The notes beneath the pieces are model-generated. The model saw only the letters and a program-made list of their open reading frames with translations. It was not told where the DNA came from and did no database searches. The translations under genes and the position numbers were made by a program. From Roseibium porphyridii (lineage in GTDB: Bacteria > Pseudomonadota > Alphaproteobacteria > Rhizobiales > Stappiaceae), in assembly GCF_026191725.2 (NCBI RefSeq), contig NZ_CP120863.1:5436001-5500000 (forward strand): a stretch of DNA of 64,000 nt. Reading direction: 5' to 3'. Below, piece by piece: positions 9,377 through 16,472 of this stretch (positions within the stretch are counted from its first letter, which is position 1; each line of letters starts with the position of its first letter).

Positions 9377-9810
9377 TTCGAAGTCTCCTTCAGGGCCGCA
9401 GTTTCAACCTGGGATTTTGCGTGGTTCTGATCGTGGTTGGATCCACCCTGCGCGATGAAGATCGTGCCAACGCAGATAAAGGCGATCCCGATGACGCGCA
9501 TTGCGTTCAGGTCTTCCTGGAAAATGAAATAGGCGTAGACAGCCACAACCACATAAGCGAGTGACAAAAACGGATAGGCGTAAGACAGCTCTACCTTCGA
9601 CAGGACATATAGATGTGATGCCATTGAGATCACAAAGGTGCAAAGACCCAAAAAGACGAATGGCGAGAACACGACCTGAAGTAGTTTGATAATCAGATTA
9701 CTGGACAACCCGCTGAAATCGCCCAGTCTGGTCATCCCGTACTTTAACATTATTTGTGCAGCTGCATTCGTCAGTACGGTAAATAAAATAAAAGGGAGGA
9801 ACTTAGCCAT
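9373..9810 (-). CDS. small SMR/EamA-type membrane transporter, ArnE/F-like
   Basis: Protein of 145 residues with four hydrophobic helices, the size of SMR-fold proteins and half-EamA transporters. The first helix holds FTVLTNAAAQIMLKYGM, where SMR-type lipid-sugar flippases such as ArnE and ArnF also carry a polar N-A-x-x-Q/L stretch. The last helix has RVIGIAFICVGTIFIA, a typical SMR dimerisation helix. It lacks the EmrE-type glutamate in helix 1, so drug efflux is unlikely. Lying directly ahead of the epimerase and aminotransferase, and next to UbiA/DprE1-like genes, it is a good candidate for flipping a polyprenyl-phosphate sugar to the periplasm. That role is inferred. An AT-rich promoter-like region precedes it. 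Confidence 0.72.
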   Translation of the reverse strand: MAKFLPFILFTVLTNAAAQIMLKYGMTRLGDFSGLSSNLIIKLLQVVFSPFVFLGLCTFVISMASHLYVLSKVELSYAYPFLSLAYVVVAVYAYFIFQEDLNAMRVIGIAFICVGTIFIAQGGSNHDQNHAKSQVETAALKETSK

Positions 9811-9978
9811 ACCCCATCGTCTCCACTCACTGTAAATTCTACCAACGCAACTATCGATCTAATTTGATTAAATTATCTTAATTCTGGCGCTATTTAACTT
9901 TGATATCACTGTATGAATAATAATGAGTGACTCTAATACTTAAATTTTCTTCATGTTATTATTGTTTGATTCACCATG
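9811..9978 (-). promoter_or_regulatory. AT-rich upstream region of the SMR-epimerase-aminotransferase genes
   Basis: About 170 bases clearly richer in A and T than anything nearby, with many TATTAT- and TTAAAT-like stretches. It separates the DprE1-like gene from the SMR-like gene, both on the minus strand. A promoter probably lies here, and such AT-rich DNA could bind a Ros/MucR or H-NS-like silencer. I cannot choose a single -10/-35 pair. Confidence 0.45.
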
Positions 9979-11295
9979 TTACCTGCCATCCAGGACGGTT
10001 CTGCGCCAGAAGTCCGACATAAGCGCCGGATCCCTCAGTTCCTCGATCTCTTGCCAATTGGGAAAGGAGGCCCTGAAAGTCGCACTCGACATTCTCCGAT
10101 CCTTGTAAGGGTTCACCGCCCCCCCAGCCTGAATGGTGATGTCATCGAGTTGCTCCAGCAACCGGTGTGTCACACCACCCTTGTCCGGAAAATCAAGCGT
10201 CAGCGTGAAACCCGGACGCGGAAAGCTCAAGATCCCCGGGCTTGGCAGTGAACCAAAGCGTTTCAGGACTGTCAGAAAGGATCCATGATGATTTCTTTGG
10301 GTGCACTCGAGGAGAGATTTTATGACCTCAAATGCATTTTCGGGCGGGATTACGCTCTGGTGCTGATGCAGGCCCCTTGGCCCATAAAGCCGGTTCCATC
10401 GTCCAATGCGGTCCAACGGAAAAAAGAACTTGTCAAAGGCGACCAGTTGCTCGGATCGGCCAACAGGAGCGCTTCTGAAGTAGCTTTCGTTGAAGAGCTT
10501 CAGGAATGGCCCTTGAAGGGGTGAGATCGGCGGAGTTAATGGGATATTCAAACGCGGCGCCGATTTGCGTTGCGGATGCTCGCCGTTAGCCGCATGGTCG
10601 CCGGCAATCAAGTGCCCTCGACCAAAGTGCTTCCCTTTGACCAGAGAATCGATCCAGGCGACCGCATATTCGTGCCGCGCATCTGCCTCATCGGCCAACC
10701 CGAAGTAAGCTTCCAGATTGTCAAACCGGGTCGTCACCTGGTTGATCGAAGAGGACCCAATTTTCATCAACTGAATGGTCGCCTTGCGGATCAGGCCCGT
10801 GAGGCCCATGCCCCCGATCGTTGCATCGAAAAGACCACTCTCCTCATCTGACTTCAACAGCACGGAACCCTGGTCCGATCTTTCGAGCAGCAGTTCCACG
10901 ACGTGACAGCCGAATGTCCCACGCCTGTGGTGGTTCTTGCCATGAATGTCATTGGCAATGGCGCCGCCAAGCGTCACGAACTGGGTGCCGGGAACCACCA
11001 CAGGAAACCAGCCATGCGGTGCTACGGCTGCGATGATATCGCTCAAAAGGATGCCAGCGTCCGCCTCCAACAGACCCGAAGACCTGTCAAAAGACAGGAT
11101 TCGATTTGCGGATTGTGACGTGATCGCGCTCCCGGCTGCATTCAAACAGCTATCGCCATAGCTTCTGCCATTGCCAAAGGGCAAAGCGCCATCCGATTTG
11201 ACCTCACTGGTCAGATACTGATCAGGTGCGAGAAGACGCGGGTTTTTGACGGACAATCCGCCCCAACTGGCAATCCGCCGCATTTCTTTAGCCAT
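9979..11295 (-). CDS. DprE1-like FAD-dependent polyprenyl-phosphoribose 2'-oxidase
   Basis: VAO-fold flavoprotein of 438 residues that closely follows mycobacterial DprE1, which oxidises the 2'-hydroxyl of decaprenylphosphoryl-ribose. FAD-binding blocks are GNGRSYGDSCLNAAG (41-55) and VVPGTQFVTLGGAIANDIHG (100-119), followed by KNHHRRGTFG, all near-identical in kind to DprE1. The substrate-site lysine in NPYKDRR (K398) matches DprE1 Lys418, and KRFG (K345) matches Lys367. The benzothiazinone-reactive Cys387 of DprE1 is Thr366 here (PGFTLTLDFP). The upstream HAD-UbiA gene ends 6 bases before this one starts, which mirrors the phosphoribosyl-transfer then oxidation order of the arabinose pathway. 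Family call strong; the natural lipid is probably undecaprenyl phosphate (inference). Confidence 0.9.
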   Translation of the reverse strand: MAKEMRRIASWGGLSVKNPRLLAPDQYLTSEVKSDGALPFGNGRSYGDSCLNAAGSAITSQSANRILSFDRSSGLLEADAGILLSDIIAAVAPHGWFPVVVPGTQFVTLGGAIANDIHGKNHHRRGTFGCHVVELLLERSDQGSVLLKSDEESGLFDATIGGMGLTGLIRKATIQLMKIGSSSINQVTTRFDNLEAYFGLADEADARHEYAVAWIDSLVKGKHFGRGHLIAGDHAANGEHPQRKSAPRLNIPLTPPISPLQGPFLKLFNESYFRSAPVGRSEQLVAFDKFFFPLDRIGRWNRLYGPRGLHQHQSVIPPENAFEVIKSLLECTQRNHHGSFLTVLKRFGSLPSPGILSFPRPGFTLTLDFPDKGGVTHRLLEQLDDITIQAGGAVNPYKDRRMSSATFRASFPNWQEIEELRDPALMSDFWRRTVLDGR

Positions 11296-11301
11296 GTGGG
11301 T

Positions 11302-12738
11302 TTACCAGGCTGCAGCAATCAGGAAAAGGACGGCACCGCAGCCGATCATGAATTGACTACGCCAGTCCTTCAGGATGAAGACGATCGGATCTTCATGCAT
11401 CTCGCCTCTGCGTGCGAGGATCCAGATACGCATGATGATGTAGAGCACCAGCGGGCACAAAAGCCAGATTAGCTGCGGAATGGCATAAGCTTCTTCGATT
11501 ACTGGACTTTGAATATAAAGCGCGAGAACCAACACTGCTGCAAAGCCGGATGTCATCCCTGCTTGCGAGATGGGTTCCAGATCAACATGACGGTAACCGC
11601 GACCGGTAACTTCCCTGGAGGCAACTTCGCCGACTTGCTGCAACTCGGTGAAGCGTTTCACCAGAGCAAGTGACAGGAAAAAGAACACAGAAAATGCGAG
11701 CAACCAGAACGAATACTCGATATCTGCCGCAGCCCCACCGGCAAGGACACGTACGGTGTAAAGACCGGCCAGGACAAATACATCGAGCAGGAGCATGCGC
11801 TTTATGGCGACCGAATACGCCGTTGTAATAAACAGGTAAAGCACCAAGATCCCGGTAAAGGCCAAGGGAAGGAAAGCGGAGATAGTGAAAGCAATCACAA
11901 TCGAGCCAGCTGCCAGAAGCAAGCCGTTTGGAACGCTCAACCGGCCGCTTGCGAATGGACGATTGCACTTGGTGCGGTGACGGCGATCCGCTTCAAGGTC
12001 CAAGAGGTCATTGACCACATAAATGGCCGAAGCCGTGAGTGAAAAGGCTATGAAAGCCAGCAAACTGCTGACAAAGACGGACCCGACAAAAATCTCGTGC
12101 GCCAGAACCGCAGGCACGAAAATCAGAGCATTTTTAAGCCATTGATGCGGTCGCATTGCCTGTAGCGCAGCTTTGACTTCACTCTCTGTCGCATCAATTC
12201 GTTCAGCACCTGTTTTGCGTTGCCAGTTGTGCGCAACCCTGTCAGGTGCCACGACCGTCGCTTCAGACGCTTCCTCAAACAGGCAGACATCGTGATGTGA
12301 GTTGCCGTAATAGTCGAAGCCTTCGTCGCCGATCCGATCCCTTATCCGATCGAGCTTACGATGCGCCGTCAGGTTGGTCGTTTCATCGGACGCAAGCACT
12401 TCATCGAAGATCGCCAAATGCTCGGCAACGGCATCAGCAAGGGTTTCATTCGACCCGGTCGCCAGCACGAGCCGTCGGCCTGCCGCTTTTTCTGTCTTCA
12501 ACCGTTCAACGACATCTGATCTGTATGGCAGGGTTTTGACGTCAATTTCTGCAGCCTCGGCAAGCCTCGCCTTTGTGAAGGCAATGCCGTGGCGCAACCA
12601 ACCGAAGATCAGGAAAACAACAAAAGGCTTTCTGCGAAGCGCCTGAAAAAGGCTCTCCCAAAGAAGATCGCCTTTAATGAGCGTGCCATCCAAGTCTACG
12701 TAGATAGCTCGGTTTGTCGTTTCACAGCGCTGATCCAT
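11302..12738 (-). CDS. HAD phosphatase-UbiA prenyltransferase fusion (DPPR synthase-like)
   Basis: Two-domain membrane enzyme of 478 residues. Residues 1-185 form a HAD-type phosphatase with the nucleophile pair in YVDLDGTLIKGD (D15, D17), motif II in LATGSNE and an acidic motif in YGNSHHDVCLFEEA. Residues about 190-478 form a UbiA-type prenyltransferase with eight or nine helices and the metal site NDLLDLEADRRHRTKCNRP. The RRH-x-TK-x-x-RP context is that of phosphoribosyl transferases such as mycobacterial Rv3806c, which joins PRPP to decaprenyl phosphate. A fused HAD domain could remove the 5'-phosphate, the step done by a separate phosphatase in mycobacteria (inference). I use the ATG at 12738 because of an AAGG site before it; a GTG at 12783 is also open. 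First gene of the pathway run. Confidence 0.87.
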   Translation of the reverse strand: MDQRCETTNRAIYVDLDGTLIKGDLLWESLFQALRRKPFVVFLIFGWLRHGIAFTKARLAEAAEIDVKTLPYRSDVVERLKTEKAAGRRLVLATGSNETLADAVAEHLAIFDEVLASDETTNLTAHRKLDRIRDRIGDEGFDYYGNSHHDVCLFEEASEATVVAPDRVAHNWQRKTGAERIDATESEVKAALQAMRPHQWLKNALIFVPAVLAHEIFVGSVFVSSLLAFIAFSLTASAIYVVNDLLDLEADRRHRTKCNRPFASGRLSVPNGLLLAAGSIVIAFTISAFLPLAFTGILVLYLFITTAYSVAIKRMLLLDVFVLAGLYTVRVLAGGAAADIEYSFWLLAFSVFFFLSLALVKRFTELQQVGEVASREVTGRGYRHVDLEPISQAGMTSGFAAVLVLALYIQSPVIEEAYAIPQLIWLLCPLVLYIIMRIWILARRGEMHEDPIVFILKDWRSQFMIGCGAVLFLIAAAW

Positions 12739-13061
12739 CACGCGGGAACCTTCAGTTTGAGCACTACCCCAAACATCTGGCACTCTTCTGTTAGACGAAG
12801 ATTTCTGCGAACCAAATGCAATTCAAGAATAGTGCAAACGCTTCCTGTATTACAGTTCTCGCTAACGCAAATTCCTTATCATGCCATTTATACGGGAAGC
12901 TTCGGTGGTACGAAGATTGCGCAAAAGCAGCCAAATCCGTAAATTCGTTGATTTTATGCTTACCGGCAGATTAACCGGACCAGCCACACATCAACGTGCC
13001 GCGACCAGCTTCCATGTTACACAAATCCTATGCCCAACGCTGGTTTTGGGCGACGGCGGCT
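12739..13061. other. intergenic, upstream region of the HAD-UbiA gene
   Basis: About 320 bases between the stop of the methyltransferase gene and the start of the HAD-UbiA gene, both on the minus strand. The promoter of the UbiA-DprE1 pair should be here. I find no convincing small gene, strong hairpin or clean promoter pair. Confidence 0.4.
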
Positions 13062-13844
13062 TTAAGGCAGAACCACAAAGTCCACGTGGCCGACCATGAC
13101 ATGTAGCTGCGCTGCACCAATCTTTATCTGTCTGTCCTGCCACCAGCTTTCCAGTTGCTCGGCTTCGAGCCCCACCTCACGACCAACCCGCTGCCATCCG
13201 CTCAGGAACTCAAGCAGAAAATCTTGAGTGTCATCACCTGCCTGCCAGTCTGAAGTGCCCTGAACGACACGACAATCGCGCGCCCTGAACAGCTCAATCG
13301 CCACCCTGGCGGCCTCAGGACCAAGTGCAGGGCCAAACCCCTTGTCGGTTTGCTGATGCCGGTTGAGCGCTTCGCGCAGAGTTTCGTCCATACCATGACC
13401 GGGAGAGAACTCCGTCCGCCCGTCGTAGGTCAGGCTTGCCAGAAACGGCTTCCCCGCCTCGACAACCTTGTCGATCAGACGCTCCAGGAACGCTTTCGAG
13501 GTCAAATCGAGAAATGCCGAAGTGGTGATCGCATCGAACCGATCAAAGGGTAGTTTCTCCAGATCGGCTTGCAAATCGACTTGCTGCACTTTGAGGTCAC
13601 CCTGAAATCGGCTCGAAGCCACGTCCAGCAACGACACATCAAAATCCGTCAGTTGCCAGCTGACCGGCATTTGAAACTTGTCTTTCAATGCGGCAACGGT
13701 CGAGCCGGCTCCGCTGGCAAGGTCAAGAACACGAACTTCGGAAGTGGGCAGTGCGTCAAGAAAAGCCCGCTCCACAACGGTGTTTCTGGCAGCCAAATCG
13801 AGCGGCTCCCGCAACGCCAACCAATGCGATGAAAATCCACTCAT
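13062..13844 (-). CDS. SAM-dependent class I methyltransferase
   Basis: Rossmann-type methyltransferase of about 260 residues. Motif I is VRVLDLASGAGSTVAAL (near residues 38-54), the acidic residue after beta-2 is in LTDFDVSLLD, and motif IV-like FDAITTSAFLDLTS follows. It contains an embedded PGHGMDETLREALNRHQQTDKG stretch rather than a substrate domain I know. The open frame runs back to 14012, but the ATG at 13844 overlaps the stop of the upstream GT4 gene (ATGA), and the sequence from MSGFSSHW looks like a natural N-terminus. It is the last gene of the MDR-PTPS-like-GT4-methyltransferase operon, so its substrate is probably the product of those enzymes. Substrate unknown. Confidence 0.82.
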   Translation of the reverse strand: MSGFSSHWLALREPLDLAARNTVVERAFLDALPTSEVRVLDLASGAGSTVAALKDKFQMPVSWQLTDFDVSLLDVASSRFQGDLKVQQVDLQADLEKLPFDRFDAITTSAFLDLTSKAFLERLIDKVVEAGKPFLASLTYDGRTEFSPGHGMDETLREALNRHQQTDKGFGPALGPEAARVAIELFRARDCRVVQGTSDWQAGDDTQDFLLEFLSGWQRVGREVGLEAEQLESWWQDRQIKIGAAQLHVMVGHVDFVVLP

Positions 13845-14893
13845 TCCGACACCCTTTGAAGTATCTGCGAGAACCTTTCGGACGCATCGTGCCAACCCGG
13901 GAGTTTTTCTGCAGCCTGGCGCGCTCCAACAGACAGCTTTTGGCGCAGATCCCGATCTGTGATCAGACTTTCCAAAGCCGATTGCAAGGAGGTGATATCG
14001 TCCGGAGGGCAATAAAGCGCGGCGCCTTGCGGAAGCGTATCCCGAACAGCGCCTCCGCCACTTCCTATGACGGCAAGCCCATGCGCCATCGCCTCGGTAT
14101 ACGCCATCCCATACCCCTCGTAGCGGCTGGCAAGAACGAATACATCTGCAGACTGATAGAAATTCTTCAGCTCATCCGAGGGTATGGCACCATGAAAAAC
14201 AAGCCGTTCCTCAAGACCGAAATCCTGGGCCAGACGCTGAATTTCATTCGCGCAGGCAGGATCCGCCTCAAGGCCACCGACGATATCCAACTGCCAGTCA
14301 AATTGCTTCAGGCGGGACAGCGCCATTAGCAACAGATCGTATCCCTTTCGGTAAACCAGCGTTCCAACTGCGAGCAAGCGAACAGGTGTCTGCTCATTTT
14401 TCTGTCGCGGTGCGGGCAAATCTGTACCAGGCAAGACGACGCTGATTTTCTTCTTTTGAATCTCAAAGAGATCGGAAACCTGATCGCCGGTGGCTGGGCT
14501 GGTGACAATCACATGACTTGCACCGGATAGCGCTGCCCGCTCGCTGCTTTCCAGCGTGTGCGCCTGAGCGTTGCTCAAACCGTTCTCACGGCAAAGAGGA
14601 TGATGAACAAGCGCAACCAGCTTCAATCGGTCCTTTAGCTCGATGGCGGCGTCGGGCATAACCCCGAAGGCCAGACCGTCAACGACCACCAGACGACCAC
14701 CAGGAAGGTCATTCAGGCGCTTCCTGGCAGTCGCCAATGTCTGGTCATCGGGAAACGGAAATCCATCTCCGAGCGGCAAAAGATCAACCTTCCAGCCGTC
14801 ACGTTTCAGACCTGCGATGATTTGCCGGTCGTAACCGTAACCACCGGTTGGTGTTTCCAAGTCGCCCGGATAGGCGAAACATAGACTTTTCAT
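13841..14893 (-). CDS. GT4-family glycosyltransferase of the PTPS-like operon
   Basis: Cytosolic GT-B enzyme of 350 residues. It opens with CFAYPGDLETPTGGYGYDR, the glycine-rich loop of GT4 enzymes. The donor domain has AVGTLVYRKGYDLLLMAL and the E-x7-E signature in ASRYEGYGMAYTEAMAHG. It lies 6 bases after the PTPS-like gene and overlaps the methyltransferase gene by 4 bases, so it is translationally coupled to both. This fixed setting with a pterin-synthase-like protein suggests glycosylation of a small molecule, in line with known pterin glycosyltransferases of cyanobacteria, rather than of a surface polysaccharide. That is an inference; a lipid or polysaccharide acceptor remains possible because other GT genes are near. 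Confidence 0.83.
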   Translation of the reverse strand: MKSLCFAYPGDLETPTGGYGYDRQIIAGLKRDGWKVDLLPLGDGFPFPDDQTLATARKRLNDLPGGRLVVVDGLAFGVMPDAAIELKDRLKLVALVHHPLCRENGLSNAQAHTLESSERAALSGASHVIVTSPATGDQVSDLFEIQKKKISVVLPGTDLPAPRQKNEQTPVRLLAVGTLVYRKGYDLLLMALSRLKQFDWQLDIVGGLEADPACANEIQRLAQDFGLEERLVFHGAIPSDELKNFYQSADVFVLASRYEGYGMAYTEAMAHGLAVIGSGGGAVRDTLPQGAALYCPPDDITSLQSALESLITDRDLRQKLSVGARQAAEKLPGWHDASERFSQILQRVSE

Positions 14894-14899
14894 CGAGGC

Positions 14900-15298
14900 T
14901 CAGATCTTGGCTTCGTACCAGGCACGCGCCACGTGCGATTCTGAAATTGTCACGCGGATCGCACCAAGTTCTGACCCCGGGCGGCCCAGTTTGTCGTTGC
15001 GCGCTGCCTTGGCGAGGTGATCGTGAATGTGCTTCGTCAGAAACTCTGTCGTGGTGTTGATGCCTTCAAACTCCGGCACTTCGTCGAGGTTCTTGTAGTT
15101 CAGAGGCTGCAGCACTTCCTTCAAGGCATCGTGCGCGCGGCCAATATCGATGACCACACCGTTTTCATCGAGGCTGTCAGCCAGAAACGCCGCATCGATC
15201 ACGAATGTTGCGCCATGCAGCGCCTGAGCCGGGCCGAACAGCTCTCCCTTGAACGAATGGGCAATCATCACGTGATCGCGAACTTCAACTGCAAACAT
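14900..15298 (-). CDS. 6-pyruvoyltetrahydropterin synthase/QueD-like protein, degenerate active site
   Basis: T-fold protein of 132 residues, the usual size of QueD and PTPS. Family landmarks are AHSF (H14), ALHGATFVID (H28), NYKNLDEVPEFEG and the C-terminal glutamate in ISESHVARAWYE. Compared with QueD and PTPS, the second histidine of the zinc-binding HGH is alanine (A30), the catalytic cysteine four residues before the motif is alanine (A24), and the catalytic D-H of LDHxNLD is N-Y. The final glutamate that grips the pterin ring is kept. So the pterin-binding fold may survive while classical zinc and cysteine chemistry is lost. It sits between the MDR dehydrogenase gene (44 bases upstream) and the GT4 gene (6 bases downstream). 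Queuosine and biopterin synthesis are unlikely; the true role is unknown. Confidence 0.78.
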   Translation of the reverse strand: MFAVEVRDHVMIAHSFKGELFGPAQALHGATFVIDAAFLADSLDENGVVIDIGRAHDALKEVLQPLNYKNLDEVPEFEGINTTTEFLTKHIHDHLAKAARNDKLGRPGSELGAIRVTISESHVARAWYEAKI

Positions 15299-15342
15299 TT
15301 CGATAGTCCTGAAAGTGTGGAGGTAAGTGAGACGAAAGGGAT

Positions 15343-16383
15343 TTAGTCGTTTGCACCGTCATAAACGACGAGCGCAGCCAGCACATCTGACGCTTTGTTC
15401 AACAAATCGGGAAGCTTATCAGGCAGGTCGTCAAACCTTATACGATGGCTTATCAGCGCGTCCAGCACCGGATCTTGAAGCAAATGGAGCGCCGTCTCCA
15501 GGCGGCGCCGGTAAGACCAGCGTGCCTGCCGGTCCACCGGAATGGTTCCGACCTGGCTTGAGATGAGTTTTAACCGGCGACAATGAAAATCGGCACCCAA
15601 CGGTGCCTGAACGCCTTTGGCCCCATACCAGCTCATTTCGACAACAGAGGCACCATCGCCACAGGCCTTCAACGCCGTTTCAAGGCCGGCAGCGGATGCG
15701 CTTGTGTGAAACACAAGATCCTGGTTGGCCGGCGCGGCATCCGGCAAAGCAAACTCAAATCCAAGTACTTCGGCTATGGCAGACCGCTCGCCATTGGTGT
15801 CGATAATCGTGACCACTGATCCGGGCAAACGAGATGCAACGTATGCAGTCAAAAGACCGACAACTCCCGCGCCAACCACGCAGATGTGATCCCCAGGTGA
15901 TGGTTTTCCGTCCCATATAGCGTTAAGTGCCGTTTCCATATTGGCGGCGAGAACCGCCCGCTCCGCGCTGACAGCGTCAGGAATGGGAGCACAGTAACCG
16001 GATGGAAGAGTGAAATCGCTTTGATGTGGAAAGAGCGAAAAAACGATACGCCCCTCAAGCGTGGGATCGCCTTCCAGAACCCTGCCGACATTGGCATATC
16101 CATATTTGACGGGGAACGGAAATTCTCCTTCCTGAAAGGGCGCGCGCATACGCTGCCATTCGCTTCCAGGCACCTCGCCTCGGAAGACCAGTCCTTCTGT
16201 GCCGCGACTGACGCCGCTAAAGAGAGTTTGAATACGAACGTCACCCGGTCGCAAGGCCTCCGTCGTCACTCCCTCGAGCGAACACTGCTCTCGACCAGCA
16301 TACCAAAGCGCTCTTGGCGCACGTGTGACCGCGGTCACCAGCGGATCGCCCGTCATGAAATAAAGTCCCCTCTCATTCGCCAT
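15343..16383 (-). CDS. MDR-family dehydrogenase, BchC-like, without zinc ligands
   Basis: Medium-chain dehydrogenase/reductase of about 346 residues. The N-terminal GroES-like domain has TLFSGVSRGTEGLVFRG, the form seen in BchC and related enzymes, where zinc alcohol dehydrogenases have G-x-C-x-T-D. The usual G-H-E is replaced in VKYGYANVGRV, and there is no four-cysteine structural zinc loop. The Rossmann motif is CVVGAGVVGLLTAYVA. So this is probably a zinc-independent NAD(P) enzyme although annotation pipelines would call it zinc-binding. It is the first gene of the operon with the PTPS-like, GT4 and methyltransferase genes and is divergent from opgH about 90 bases away. Possible starts are ATG at 16419, 16383 and 16356; the middle one is chosen without strong proof. 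Substrate unknown. Confidence 0.8.
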   Translation of the reverse strand: MANERGLYFMTGDPLVTAVTRAPRALWYAGREQCSLEGVTTEALRPGDVRIQTLFSGVSRGTEGLVFRGEVPGSEWQRMRAPFQEGEFPFPVKYGYANVGRVLEGDPTLEGRIVFSLFPHQSDFTLPSGYCAPIPDAVSAERAVLAANMETALNAIWDGKPSPGDHICVVGAGVVGLLTAYVASRLPGSVVTIIDTNGERSAIAEVLGFEFALPDAAPANQDLVFHTSASAAGLETALKACGDGASVVEMSWYGAKGVQAPLGADFHCRRLKLISSQVGTIPVDRQARWSYRRRLETALHLLQDPVLDALISHRIRFDDLPDKLPDLLNKASDVLAALVVYDGAND

Positions 16384-16472
16384 GCTTCTGTCAACATTAG
16401 GACATTTTGACATGCGCACTATTGCGATGATTGCCGTGAATGGAATTCAAATAAGTGTTTCAGGTCTCTGAC

